Notes under the pieces: generated by a model
Seen by the model: the letters and a program-made list of their open reading frames with translations, nothing else
Told to the model about the DNA's origin: nothing
Database searches by the model: none
Translations under genes and position numbers: made by a program
Assembly: GCF_046195335.1 (NCBI RefSeq)
Contig: NZ_CP176093.1
DNA: 64,000 nucleotides
From: Methanospirillum lacunae
GTDB lineage: Archaea; Halobacteriota; Methanomicrobia; Methanomicrobiales; Methanospirillaceae
Strand: one strand, 5' to 3'
Part shown: piece after piece, positions 1 through 9,600 of the stretch
Layout: each line of letters opens with the position of its first letter
How positions within the stretch are numbered: position 1 is the stretch's first letter

Positions 1-597
1 AAATTTTCTTTATATATATTTCGAACAGCCCGGGTTACAGTAGGACTTGTCACTCCGAGCTTGTCTGCAAGTTCTCTTCGTGTAATCCCGGGGCATTCAC
101 TGACCTGGTGAAAAATTCTCCCTGAAAGTCCTGACGAATAACGGGAGTACAATTCCTTATCTTCTATGGAATACGCATGGTGACTCTCAAAAAAATGATG
201 TGATTTTCCCGATTCATATGCAGTAATGCATCGTTTTTTTCTATTCTGGCGATATGATATCGAAGAGTACTCTCATTGACTTTTAAATGTTGCCCAAGCT
301 TTGAAAAACTTATCCCTGGATTATCACAGACAATCTGAAAAATTTTCTGCCTGATCTCATGCTCAAGAATATTATCTGAAGCAATTCTCCGGTAACCCCT
401 GAACTGTTCTCTGATAACCCGATCTCACTGGTTTAGAGCATCAAAAAAAGAGATCCAGATCTCGTAATATGAGGTGATTTGATCATCAGGGAGTGTCGGT
501 TCATCAGCATATGATTTTAATCAGTCTTGTGTTTCTCCCTCAACGCTTGTATTCAACACATGAGTATCTACCGGATGGCAGCAACCGTAGATGATAT
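1..597 (-). pseudogene. Degenerate winged-helix transcriptional regulator, runs off left edge
   Basis: The minus strand of this stretch reads as a two-domain winged-helix protein, but not in one open frame. The first helix-turn-helix (about 375-240) has the pattern ISFSKLGQHLKVNESTLRYH. The second (about 115-1) has GITRRELADKLGVTSPTVTR. The frame joining the upstream part to the first domain is broken by TGA at 523-521 and at 427-425, and a frameshift in the run of seven T at 234-240 separates the two domains. The upstream part up to about 597 is only loosely supported and no start codon is clear. Tandem winged-helix proteins with a membrane or exported N-terminus are common in Methanospirillum-type genomes, so I read this as a decayed copy. 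A sequencing error could explain the homopolymer shift but not both stops. Confidence 0.6.
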
Positions 598-835
598 GAC
601 TATGATGAAAAATTAAAATGAATTAAGTACTTACCGGTGTCATCATCACACGACCGGCATATGGAAGAATTATCATGGCAATCCTCACAAAATAGTTTAT
701 AAATGGAACATGAGGCATTTCAAACATGTTTTTTAGATTACCTGATATCTTTGGTAACCATATTGTGAGAAATAATTACATGGATAATTATAGCATTTCA
801 GGAAATGTATGTTGGGTCAGAGGATTATATCCTGT

Positions 836-3601
836 TTAACTCCTTATTGTAAATCTGCTCATATTATGAGTTATAGTAACTGAAACACGATTTATCTCTT
901 CAATAACATGCTCAATCTGGGACACAATCGCAAGGGCCTCTTCACTCGTTGCTGACGAGTTTATCGCCTGCTTTGCAGTCTCGTTGACAAGTGTACTCAT
1001 ATCGCTTACACTGGCAGTAATCTCCTCAAATGATGCAGCCTGTTCCTCTGAAGCACTTGCCACGGTCTCCATATTCTCTTTGATCGTCTCCACAGATCCT
1101 GAAAGATTATGAAACGCCTGCAATGTCTCTTTCAGGGCTTTGTCTCCTGTATCAACAGCGGTTTGCGACTCAGCCATAGCCTTTGCCGCTTCTTCGCCCC
1201 TGCTCTGCAACTTTGCTATCATCTCGTTGATGTTTTCTGCAGATCTTCGTGAATCCTGGGCAAGTGACTTAACTTCTGAAGCAACCACAGCAAACCCTCT
1301 CCCTGCATCTCCGGCCCGTGCAGCCTCAATAGCGGCATTAAGAGCGAGCAGATTTGTCTGGCTGGCAATATTTGTGATCAGGTTCACAATCTTCCCGATT
1401 TCATGCATCTCTTTCTGAATCTCGGCAATCAGGGTGTTTGCAGTGTTACTGGTCCGTGTAATGTCTTTCATCCCTTTTTCTGCATTACTGGCGCTGAGAA
1501 TACCACCCTGTGCCATTTCATCTGCTGATTTTGTCAGTTGTGCCACCCTTTCGGTGTTCACAGAGACCTCACTGATATTCCTGGTGAGATCCTCCATGGC
1601 CTGAAGCACCTGATCAATTCCCTGCTGGCTTCTCTCTGCATTTTCCTGCGTTCTTTCAGCAGTCTCTGCAATCAGGGACGCACCGCTACTGACATCAGCA
1701 ACCCCTGATGATGCAGTCTTTGCATTTTCAGTCAGATCTTTCATCTGTAGCAGGACTACTTTCAGCAGATCTGAAATATCTGAACCAATTCTGTCAAGTG
1801 CATCCCGCAATGGTATGAGATCTCCTTTGATCCGGCATGAACTGTCGATCGTCGTACTGAAGTCACCTTTAGCATAGCTTCCTGCAATACGGTTTATCTC
1901 TGAAATGACATCCTGCATCTGGATTCCAATACCGTTTAGTGAATCCCTGAATGGTATAAATTCTCCAGATAGCCCTAGTTTTGAATTAACACGAGCAGAA
2001 AAGTCACACTCTGCGTAATGCTTGCATATGCGGGAAGTCTCCCTGATTGGCCAGGTAAAGTGATCAAGGGTGGTGTTAATCCCTGCCATTATCTCCCTAA
2101 AATCACCCTGGTGTTTATCCAGGTCACTCCTCGTATCGAGCATTCCATTCACCGCTGCGGCGGCCATAAGATTTGCATCTGATATTAACCGTTTAATCGA
2201 TTCGATACATGTGTTCAGATTGTTTTTAATCTCGTTGAAGTCACCTTCATATGTATCGGTGATAAGTGGGGGCATATCACCTTTCGAGATACGATGTACA
2301 TATTCTGCAGCAACCTCCAGGGGATTTATCACTGAATCAAGAGTATTGTTGATCCCTTCTACGATTGCCCTGAAATCTCCCTTATGTTGCGAGGCATCAG
2401 CACGAACAGAAAATTTTCCTTTCACCGCAGCCTCACTAAGTACAACAGTATCCCAGACCATAGCATTCACAGCTTCGATACATGTGTTCAGGTTATTTTT
2501 TATCTCATTGAAATCTCCCTCGTATGTCTCCTCTATCGTCGTTGGGATGTCACCAACTGCAATCCGGGCAAGATAGTCTGCAGTGATCTTAAATGGTCCA
2601 ATGATAGAATCAAGGGTATTGTTTATTCCCTCTACAATAAGCCCAAAGTCTCCCCGGTGCTCTGTCGGATCCACACGAACTGATAAATTACCTTTCACTG
2701 CAGCTTCGCTCAGCAGTACTGTATCCCATACAAGAGAATTTATAGCCTCTATACACTGATTGAGACTTGTTTTCACAGTATTAAGATCCCCGGGATATTC
2801 ATCCGATATTGGAGGTGGGATATCACCATTTGATATTCTGCCTACAAGATCAGTTGTTGTCTGCAGGGGAGTTACAACCGAATCAAGGGTTGAGTTGATA
2901 TTTTCAATAACATAACGGAATTTCCCCTGATGCCTTGTTGTATCTACTCTGGCGCTGAGTTGACCCTCTGCCACTGATGTAGAAAGCTGTGTCGTATCAT
3001 CAATCAGAGTTTTTATTGATTTTCGGGTTTTTTCTACCGACTCTACAACTCTGGTCAGATGAGTCATTGTCCCCTGTGTATCATTGTCTGCTTGAGGTAT
3101 GGCTAGAGAAAAGTCTGTATCTCCTAAAGCAAGGGCATTAAGTCCCTCTGATACAGCCTGCAACGAGTGTTCAAGGAAAGTGTTTTTCTTTTCAAGTCCA
3201 GTCAGATCTTTTACCCATTCTTCTATTTCAGATTCGGTTGCAAGTAAACATCTCTTACCTCTAAACTGAATCTGATGAAGTGTGACTTCACATAAAATCT
3301 GACCTGATTGCAATGATATAAACGACCAGTCAAATGTGACTTTCTCACCAGAATGAGCCCTGCTCATAAATTGACTAAACTGTTCATGAGATGAACTGTT
3401 GTCAGGTTGTCTACTCGGAGAGATTATGGATACAGGTTTTTCCAGGATCATCTCCAGGTTTTCTCCACCAAAGAGGTCAAGTGTTGCCTTATTACAATAA
3501 CTAAAAATTCCGTTGTCAATTACCTGGATGGCATAGGGGATCTCGTCAAGTAGGGTCAGAATATCTGAAATTTCTTCATTAGAGAACGGGTTTTCACTCA
3601 T
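836..3601 (-). CDS. Soluble methyl-accepting chemotaxis protein with PAS and stacked HAMP-like repeats
   Basis: This is a chemoreceptor of 921 residues. It has no signal peptide or membrane segment, so it should sit in the cytoplasm. An N-terminal PAS-like domain (about residues 10-125) is followed by a long row of HAMP-like units (about 155-620) with recurring motifs such as GDFREIVEGINNTLDS and YEGDFNEIKNNLNTCIE. The C-terminus (about 640-921) is the coiled-coil signalling domain, including the conserved hairpin tip NLLALNAAIEAARAGDAGRG that contacts CheA and CheW. I chose the ATG at 3601 because AGAGGA lies just upstream; an in-frame GTG at 3661 lacks a ribosome site. No cheA is present, and the gene appears to be transcribed alone. 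The ligand is unknown. Confidence 0.92.
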   Translation of the reverse strand: MSENPFSNEEISDILTLLDEIPYAIQVIDNGIFSYCNKATLDLFGGENLEMILEKPVSIISPSRQPDNSSSHEQFSQFMSRAHSGEKVTFDWSFISLQSGQILCEVTLHQIQFRGKRCLLATESEIEEWVKDLTGLEKKNTFLEHSLQAVSEGLNALALGDTDFSLAIPQADNDTQGTMTHLTRVVESVEKTRKSIKTLIDDTTQLSTSVAEGQLSARVDTTRHQGKFRYVIENINSTLDSVVTPLQTTTDLVGRISNGDIPPPISDEYPGDLNTVKTSLNQCIEAINSLVWDTVLLSEAAVKGNLSVRVDPTEHRGDFGLIVEGINNTLDSIIGPFKITADYLARIAVGDIPTTIEETYEGDFNEIKNNLNTCIEAVNAMVWDTVVLSEAAVKGKFSVRADASQHKGDFRAIVEGINNTLDSVINPLEVAAEYVHRISKGDMPPLITDTYEGDFNEIKNNLNTCIESIKRLISDANLMAAAAVNGMLDTRSDLDKHQGDFREIMAGINTTLDHFTWPIRETSRICKHYAECDFSARVNSKLGLSGEFIPFRDSLNGIGIQMQDVISEINRIAGSYAKGDFSTTIDSSCRIKGDLIPLRDALDRIGSDISDLLKVVLLQMKDLTENAKTASSGVADVSSGASLIAETAERTQENAERSQQGIDQVLQAMEDLTRNISEVSVNTERVAQLTKSADEMAQGGILSASNAEKGMKDITRTSNTANTLIAEIQKEMHEIGKIVNLITNIASQTNLLALNAAIEAARAGDAGRGFAVVASEVKSLAQDSRRSAENINEMIAKLQSRGEEAAKAMAESQTAVDTGDKALKETLQAFHNLSGSVETIKENMETVASASEEQAASFEEITASVSDMSTLVNETAKQAINSSATSEEALAIVSQIEHVIEEINRVSVTITHNMSRFTIRS
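2060..2960 (-). repeat. About 276-bp internal repeats coding for HAMP-like pairs
   Basis: Within the receptor gene, blocks about 276 bp (92 residues) long recur. For example the segment coding for the NEIKNNLNTCIE motif appears near 2197-2250 and again near 2473-2526. The copies are clearly related but have diverged at many silent sites, so this is an older duplication than the PKD array at 58.6 kb. Confidence 0.7.
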
Positions 3602-4069
3602 GATTCCTCTGATATAGTACAAGGCAGGCGTTTGATATCGTCTGAATTCTAGTTCAGGCACCGTGTATGGATTATTCTATACATCAGATCTTCATTAAAG
3701 AGGTAGTAGAAAGAGAATGGATAAGAATCGTTTTAATCTCTTTCAGAATCCTCCTTCGAATTTGATACATCTGGTTTTTTAAAAATCTCGATAAAATGAG
3801 GAAAAATTACTCCAGACCCCGAGTGTTCATACATGTAATACATCTGATTAATGGTAATTAATTAAAAAAAAAGGACGCGCGTTTATGTGATCATAAATTT
3901 AATGTTAAAGTTTTTTAATCGTATGTGGTTTAAATTTGAGTGATAAATAAGGACATTTATATGTGGGATATAATTAAGATGTCGATTGTCTGGATGATAC
4001 AATAAGATTGGGATTTATTGAAAAAACCTCGCGGTTTTAATGTAATATTAATTCCCCAAAAAAAATTTG
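3602..4069. other. AT-rich intergenic region
   Basis: No convincing gene is present. The stretch is AT-rich, with a run of nine A (3864-3872) and several T-rich tracts. It should hold the promoter of the receptor gene to the left and the 3' end of the sensor gene to the right. I could not fix a TATA box for the receptor with confidence. Confidence 0.5.
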
Positions 4070-4813
4070 TTATTGTCCACGTTTGATCTTTAGCCCTACG
4101 ATCAGCATCTCTATCGATGCAGTAAGTTCTCCAATCTCATCGTCAGACGCTTCTGGCAGACTTGCATCAAAATCACCTGATGTCACCCGGTCTGCAACAT
4201 CCTTAAGTTGTTTGATGGGCTTAGTAATGGTGTTGGCAACAATAATCGTTGCAATAATGGCGATTATCAGCATCACAAGCAGGATGGCAAGCATATTTGT
4301 CGGAATCATCTGCTTCTGAATCGCAGTCATATCAAACTTTATACCAGCGGTAGCGATCGGCTTTCCATTTGCATCATGAAGCGGATATGTGACATCAATG
4401 ATGGGTTTTCCGTCTTCAGTATTATAAATAACATTGTACTTATCGATCTTAATAGCATCAAGGTCCTCTGGATCAGACTCCTTGTGGACAATTGTTGGGT
4501 CGTTACTCGCAAGTCTCCAGTACCCGCTTTCCGTTATTCCTTCCGGAGCCCTTCCATGAATACTGAACTCGTAAACTCCCATATCTGCAGCTATTAATTT
4601 ATTTACCAGATTCTGGGCCTCATTATCCAGTTGTTCTTCACTATCTACTGATGTATCAAGAGTCTTGGCAATACTTACTGCCCTCTCTTCATACAGGGTT
4701 ATCATGTTTGACTTTTCCCGTTGTGCATCAAAAGATGCGGAAATGGTCATGATAACTCCAAAAATCAGTATTATTGAGACAAAGCATAAGAGCATTTTTG
4801 GTAATATCTTCAT
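4070..4813 (-). CDS. Membrane-bound Cache-like sensor with terminal HAMP domain, no output domain
   Basis: This is a 247-residue membrane protein. It has an N-terminal membrane segment (about residues 5-25), an extracytoplasmic domain of about 150 residues resembling a single Cache/PAS-like sensor, a second membrane segment (about 172-193, rich in I, A and V), and a HAMP domain starting at the ITKPIKQLKDVADRV motif. The protein ends about 10 residues after HAMP, so there is no kinase, cyclase or receptor output. The ATG at 4813 is preceded by GGGGTGA; a GTG three codons upstream is the alternative. It follows a small cysteine-containing ORF whose stop codon lies inside this ribosome site, so the two are probably co-transcribed. 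It may signal by pairing with another HAMP protein; that is inference. Confidence 0.85.
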   Translation of the reverse strand: MKILPKMLLCFVSIILIFGVIMTISASFDAQREKSNMITLYEERAVSIAKTLDTSVDSEEQLDNEAQNLVNKLIAADMGVYEFSIHGRAPEGITESGYWRLASNDPTIVHKESDPEDLDAIKIDKYNVIYNTEDGKPIIDVTYPLHDANGKPIATAGIKFDMTAIQKQMIPTNMLAILLVMLIIAIIATIIVANTITKPIKQLKDVADRVTSGDFDASLPEASDDEIGELTASIEMLIVGLKIKRGQ

Positions 4814-4818
4814 CTGTC

Positions 4819-4989
4819 TCACCCCGTGATAGTATCAAATTCTTTGGCTTTTTCTTCACCAAAGAATGCCGCAACCTTTTCCCTGCACTTCTTTACACAA
4901 TCCTCTTCACCCATGTTTGACACGAGTTTAGCAGAAGCAGGACCGAATAAGCTGCCCATAAGCTCCTGACATTTCTCTTTCTTTGTCAT
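4819..4989 (-). CDS. Small cysteine-containing protein of unknown function
   Basis: This is a 56-residue ORF starting at ATG 4989, with GAGG about eight bases upstream. It has a CxxxC pair (CVKKC) and a further Cys near the N-terminus, and is rich in Lys and Glu. It ends within the ribosome site of the Cache-HAMP sensor gene, which suggests an operon. The same frame stays open upstream to about 5094 and encodes plausible protein (motifs such as RHLNAGWDTHEKYPVRAS), but that extension has no ATG, GTG or TTG. Either the protein starts at 4989, a non-standard start is used, or the 5' part is damaged. I do not recognise the family. Confidence 0.5.
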   Translation of the reverse strand: MTKKEKCQELMGSLFGPASAKLVSNMGEEDCVKKCREKVAAFFGEEKAKEFDTITG

Positions 4990-5092
4990 ACCCAGAACCT
5001 CACTCCCAAGGCTGCACGATGCCCGGACAGGGTATTTTTCATGGGTATCCCATCCAGCATTCAGGTGCCTAGCAGTATACTGTAATGAAGGG

Positions 5093-5105
5093 TATTATTT
5101 AAAAA
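5093..5105 (-). promoter_or_regulatory. TATA box for small-ORF/Cache-HAMP operon
   Basis: On the minus strand this reads TTTTTAAATAATA, a strong archaeal TATA element. The expected start of transcription about 25 bases downstream falls near 5072, ahead of the small cysteine ORF. Confidence 0.55.
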
Positions 5106-5185
5106 GATTGGTACAGAGTAAGAAAGAAAAATCGTGGTTCTTTTATTTCGTTTTATGGGTAAAGGGCATGATTTCATACATATTC

Positions 5186-5986
5186 TCACTTCCCCCCGTA
5201 CTTCCTGACATGCTCCCATCCATGGAAAAGATCTGTATCAGACCCCGGTTCATAGATCCCGGTATTCCCCCGGTGGAAGACTCTCCGGTCTTCTCCGATG
5301 GGACAGACTTTGATGCAGATTCCACATGGTGAAATATACCTCTTATTGAGAGATGCACTCTGTGTTGTGCAGGCCGGTTTGTCTGTGAGAACGAGGGGAT
5401 AGTCTCCTTCTTTAAGTGCATTTGCCGGACATAAGCTAACACACTTGTTGCAATGTATGCAGAGTTCATCTTCAACAAGAGGATCAGATGGAATCAGTGC
5501 AGTTGTAAAGATTGATCCAAACCTGATTCTCGGTCCGAACTCCCTTGTGAGCACCATGTTGTTCACCCCGAATCTCCCAAGGCCGGCAAGAACTGCTGCA
5601 TGACGGTGTGAGAAAAATGCGACCGGATTCTTCTGCAGCACTTCAATGCTCCCGTATCCGTCTCTAGGAACAAAAACTGATGGAAAACCTGCACGAGATA
5701 GAAGGGATGCCAGCTGAACTGTATATTGATCGAGTAGGGAGTTGACAGTCTTATAGAGTTCGTGATACCAGATTGAAGGGGAGGTCTCAAGCACCGGAAG
5801 GGCAACAGGCAGCCCGATTACAATGACACTTCGTGTTTCAGGAAGAATATGATGTGGGTAGAAATCAGCCGGAATCCAGGGTTCAAAGAGTGGCTGTTCC
5901 CATCTGTTGGATGCAGCATATCCGACGAGCGGGATATTTTTTTCTGTACAAAATGAAGAAACAATATCTTTAAGATCAACATTCAT
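5186..5986 (-). CDS. QueG-like double 4Fe-4S cluster reductase
   Basis: This is a 266-residue soluble protein. Its C-terminal half carries two ferredoxin-type Cys sets: C176, C179, C182, C186 and C206, C221, C224, C228, the arrangement seen in QueG and related cobamide reductases. The N-terminal half (about 1-165) resembles the QueG catalytic region. Archaea make archaeosine rather than queuosine, so epoxyqueuosine reduction is unlikely and the substrate is unknown. The protein is shorter than bacterial QueG and lacks its C-terminal HEAT-like region. The ATG overlaps the stop of the upstream FHA gene as ATGA, so the two are translationally coupled and it is the last gene of the kinase/phosphatase/FHA cassette. 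Confidence 0.8.
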   Translation of the reverse strand: MNVDLKDIVSSFCTEKNIPLVGYAASNRWEQPLFEPWIPADFYPHHILPETRSVIVIGLPVALPVLETSPSIWYHELYKTVNSLLDQYTVQLASLLSRAGFPSVFVPRDGYGSIEVLQKNPVAFFSHRHAAVLAGLGRFGVNNMVLTREFGPRIRFGSIFTTALIPSDPLVEDELCIHCNKCVSLCPANALKEGDYPLVLTDKPACTTQSASLNKRYISPCGICIKVCPIGEDRRVFHRGNTGIYEPGSDTDLFHGWEHVRKYGGK

Positions 5987-6483
5987 CCGAACTGGACCGT
6001 GAAGTTACAACCTGATGAGACCGAGAAGGTATCATTTACCATAATCTCATACCATTTTTCAGGGAGAAGTTTTGTTCCGTTGATATACGTCCCATTTGTG
6101 GAGTTTTCGTCTTTTACCAGCCACTTTCCATTTGTGTATTTAAACGATGCATGATTGCGGGAGACTGCACTGTACTGGTTTAATATTCTGCCCCCAATTG
6201 CTTCACGCCCTATTGTATCTCCATGATGGATGGTGATGATCTGACCTGGTGACATTACAAGCAAAAGAGGAGCAACCTCTCTGATTGTTTTATCCTGATC
6301 AAATTGAGGTTTACCCATGAATATGATGTGCGACTTTCGTCCTGTTGCCTGACTCATGGGCTTTGTAGGGGAATTTCCTGTAACTGGTCGTTTTTTGGTG
6401 AGATCAGTGAAGCATCTCTGGCATATTATCTCGGTAGGTGGGTTGGCCATCCCGCATACATCACAAATCTTCTTCAGTGTCAT
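5983..6483 (-). CDS. Zinc-ribbon plus FHA-domain phosphopeptide-binding protein
   Basis: This is a 166-residue cytoplasmic protein. A zinc ribbon (C7, C10, C21, C24) is followed by a flexible linker and a forkhead-associated domain (about 75-166). The key FHA motifs are present: GR at 92-93, SRNH at 108-111 and STNGT at 128-132, which bind phosphothreonine peptides. The start at 6483 places the ribbon at the N-terminus and lies about 30 bases after a TATA-like element, consistent with a leaderless transcript; a GTG at 6552 is an alternative. The gene lies 160 bases after the Ser/Thr kinase gene and overlaps the Fe-S reductase by four bases. It is a likely reader of the kinase's phosphorylation marks. 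Confidence 0.87.
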   Translation of the reverse strand: MTLKKICDVCGMANPPTEIICQRCFTDLTKKRPVTGNSPTKPMSQATGRKSHIIFMGKPQFDQDKTIREVAPLLLVMSPGQIITIHHGDTIGREAIGGRILNQYSAVSRNHASFKYTNGKWLVKDENSTNGTYINGTKLLPEKWYEIMVNDTFSVSSGCNFTVQFG

Positions 6484-6507
6484 ATCTGTGCCAAATAACG
6501 CGAAAAT

Positions 6508-6518
6508 TTTATTTTTAT
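6508..6518 (-). promoter_or_regulatory. TATA-like element upstream of the FHA gene
   Basis: The minus strand reads ATAAAAATAAA about 30 bases before the ATG at 6483. That spacing fits a leaderless transcript and would let the FHA and Fe-S reductase genes be expressed apart from the kinase. Confidence 0.4.
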
Positions 6519-6643
6519 GTACCTTTCTGGTGAGAGGAGCAGATAGTGCCACCAGACATATGTTTTGGTATGTAATACTTCATCTCATCAGTATTGAGCA
6601 TTGTGTTGTCTTGGTTCAGGCTAATCCAGCACGAATGCTTCAA

Positions 6644-9600
6644 TTATCCAGAATCAGAACCCGATAATCTGAACCAGGGATCGATTCGGCGAATCATCGT
6701 ACTAACATTACCTGCTCGTTCTGTCTGATTCATCCTGGAGAGTGCCAGGTACTGATGATATAGGATATTAGGATCTCTTGTGGTATTCGCTTTTACTGCT
6801 TGAGAGCAGAGGTCGAGTGCGGTTTCATCATCTCCGATATAGTGAAAGTACATTCCTGCACACTGATCAAGGAACTGGGCAACCTTAGAGAATTTGCTCA
6901 TCCCCTGAAGAAATATGCCGATTCCTTTTTCTATCTCACCCTTTAGGACATAGGCAACAGCCAGGTTTGTCCGGTATGCAGGTTGCATCTTCTGTGTATC
7001 GGCTGCTGTTCTGAAAGCTGTGATCGCCTCTTCATAATTCCCAAGCAGGGCAGCGATGATTCCCTTCCTGTTTCTGATAACCGACTCCTCTCCACCAAGG
7101 TTGTATGCCCGTTCATACCATTCTGCTGCCTCCATAAACCGTTCAATCTGACCGGGAACGACTCTTTCTATATCCCAGAGATCAAGGTAAAGAGAGCTGA
7201 CTCTCCATTTCAGTAAATGTCCGGTGACCTCATGTACATCTTTCAGCGATCCATATCGATCATCACCTGCCCGTCTCAATGCATCGCCATACTGAATACA
7301 GAGTTCAATGGAATTTCGGCCTCCATTTACTGCACTTTTTAGTGATTCCAATGCAGGAGTAAAAAATCCGAGCGAGAGAAGAATCTTACCCTGCTTCTCT
7401 AGAAAAAGGAAGTTTTGGGGATCCGTTCCAAGAATTTTATTAATAGAGCGTAAGGCAGGACCAAACTCCTTTATTGCGAGATGTGCATCAGCCTTTATTT
7501 TTATTGTCCATTCATCTTCTGGTTCACTTTCAAGAGCCAGGTCAAGATACTTGATGGCATCTCTGACCTTTCCGGTTACAAGGAGTAAATATGCCTTCAG
7601 GCGATATACCTGTGGATCAGCGATTCCTGATTCTAATATGGGTTTTATAACCTCTTCTGCCTCACTGGTCTTTTTGAGTTTTATCTGGCAGCGTGCAAGA
7701 GATATCCTGGCTGCGTTATCTTTCGGACATATTCTGATGTACTGTTCATATGCAGTCATCGCTTCCCCGATATTACCGATTGAAAAGAGAGTATCAGCCA
7801 TTTTTCGAAGTAGTTCCGGGTTATCAGGATCTCTGCCCAATGCCTCATCATAAGTCTCAAGTACCTGGGTCTGGGTCTTCTGCGAACCTGAAAGTTTCAT
7901 CATGTCGTTGAGGAGTCCCTTGTGATCTTTTTTGAATGTCAGACCTTTCAAAAAAGCCTGTTTTGCATCTTCTGTCCTCCCTGTCCAGATATGACATTTG
8001 CCAAGGATCTGCCAGACATCCGGGTCATGAGATGACAGGAGATCTGGATGTGAAAAAAAGAACTCCGCCTCTTTTACCCGTCCTATTTGTGCTAAAGCGC
8101 ACCCACGCATAACTAATCCCTGAATGCGAAACATATCAGTCTCAACTAGGCGTTCAGCTACTGATATTGCCAGAGGCAGGGCGTTATCTCCTCTTAAACT
8201 AAAAAACTGGCTCTGCCAGAATTCAGGTGTCTCTCTCCAGGGATCAGAAGAGATTGAATAGAGATTTTTCTCATACTCCATCCTCATCCGTTTGTAGAGT
8301 TTGAACCTGAACATCCCTTTCTTTTTACTGAAGAGAAGACTGATCACTCTGATATCTGTGGTTGCTGCCTTTTTCAGGCACGGAGAGACAAATTCAAAGA
8401 GTTCTGCTTCTTCTGCTGCTGATGCGAGGGCAACAAGGAGATCGGGTTCACATGAATCTGACTGGAGAGCATGTTTGCAGGCATTTTTTAGTTCATCACG
8501 GATCCTGACAGAATCAACATCGTATCCATTCTTTGAAAAGAGATTCCTGATCTCCGCAAGACGGAGTACAGCCTTTGTGTCCCACTCTTCAGGACTACCG
8601 AGTTCCTCACGTTCTTTGAGAATACTGAGGTAATCATAGAGTTGCTTTTTTTCATCTGTTCCCCTGGGATTTGATAAGAGCCATGCAAACATCTGCGAGA
8701 TCTGCGATGTCCCATCATGAACTCCGGTGATTTCGGAAAAAGTCAGGTAAATCCTGTTAAGTTCACCTGAAAAGAGCATCGAGATGATTCTCTTCTCTCG
8801 TTCATCGTTCTGGTGTCTCATGTACCTGTCAAGGTAACTTGTAATGCTTGAAACATCGAGCGGCTTTCCGAGAAATGCAAACTGAACCGATGGGTTGTAT
8901 CGTGCAGCAAGGAAGATGAGCCGTTCATCCTCGTCAGGATACTGCTCTCCAAGTTTTTCTATCTCAACAGCTTTGCCGTACTGCTCTGTCTTCTCAAGCC
9001 ACCGGTTCAGATATCCTCTTCCGATATGCCGCTTTGCATCATCCCATGCTTCGGGATCCGAGATTAATGCATATGAGATATCCTGCAGGCTGCCATAATA
9101 TTCTCCCCTGAATTCATACTGATTCTTTCTGTTACCTGAAGAGAATTCAACCTCATAGAAAACCGGTATATTCTGCCTGCCTGCAAGCCATGCTGAAACC
9201 TCTCTGTATCCCCACCGCCTGCGTGGGTTTCTTGTCAGAAGTCCTTTTAGCAGGTTTGCAGTTTTTGGATGAATGTCTGATGGGATCTGGATCCCCCGTG
9301 TTGAGAGGGTAGCAAGGATGACATTATGGTTCATCCCGTCAAAGGGGTGTTTGTGCGTGAAGATCTCAAGTGCTATCACGCCCAGAGCCCAGTAATCAGC
9401 CTCCTTTCCTACAATATTGCCCAGTTGTTCAGGTGCCCAGTACATCGGGGTTCCTTTCGTACTTGTTACCTGTCTGGAAAATTCATTCTGCAGAAGCGTT
9501 GATATCCCGAAGTCGATGAGGATCAGGTTCAGTGGTCGCAGACTTCGTATCAGGATGTTTGATGGTTTGAGATCAAGATGGAGAATTCCTGACTGGTGAA

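Noticed and set aside
5186..5986. Epoxyqueuosine reductase QueG as a functional call
   Set aside because: The Cys pattern fits, but archaea are not known to make queuosine, so only the family resemblance is kept.
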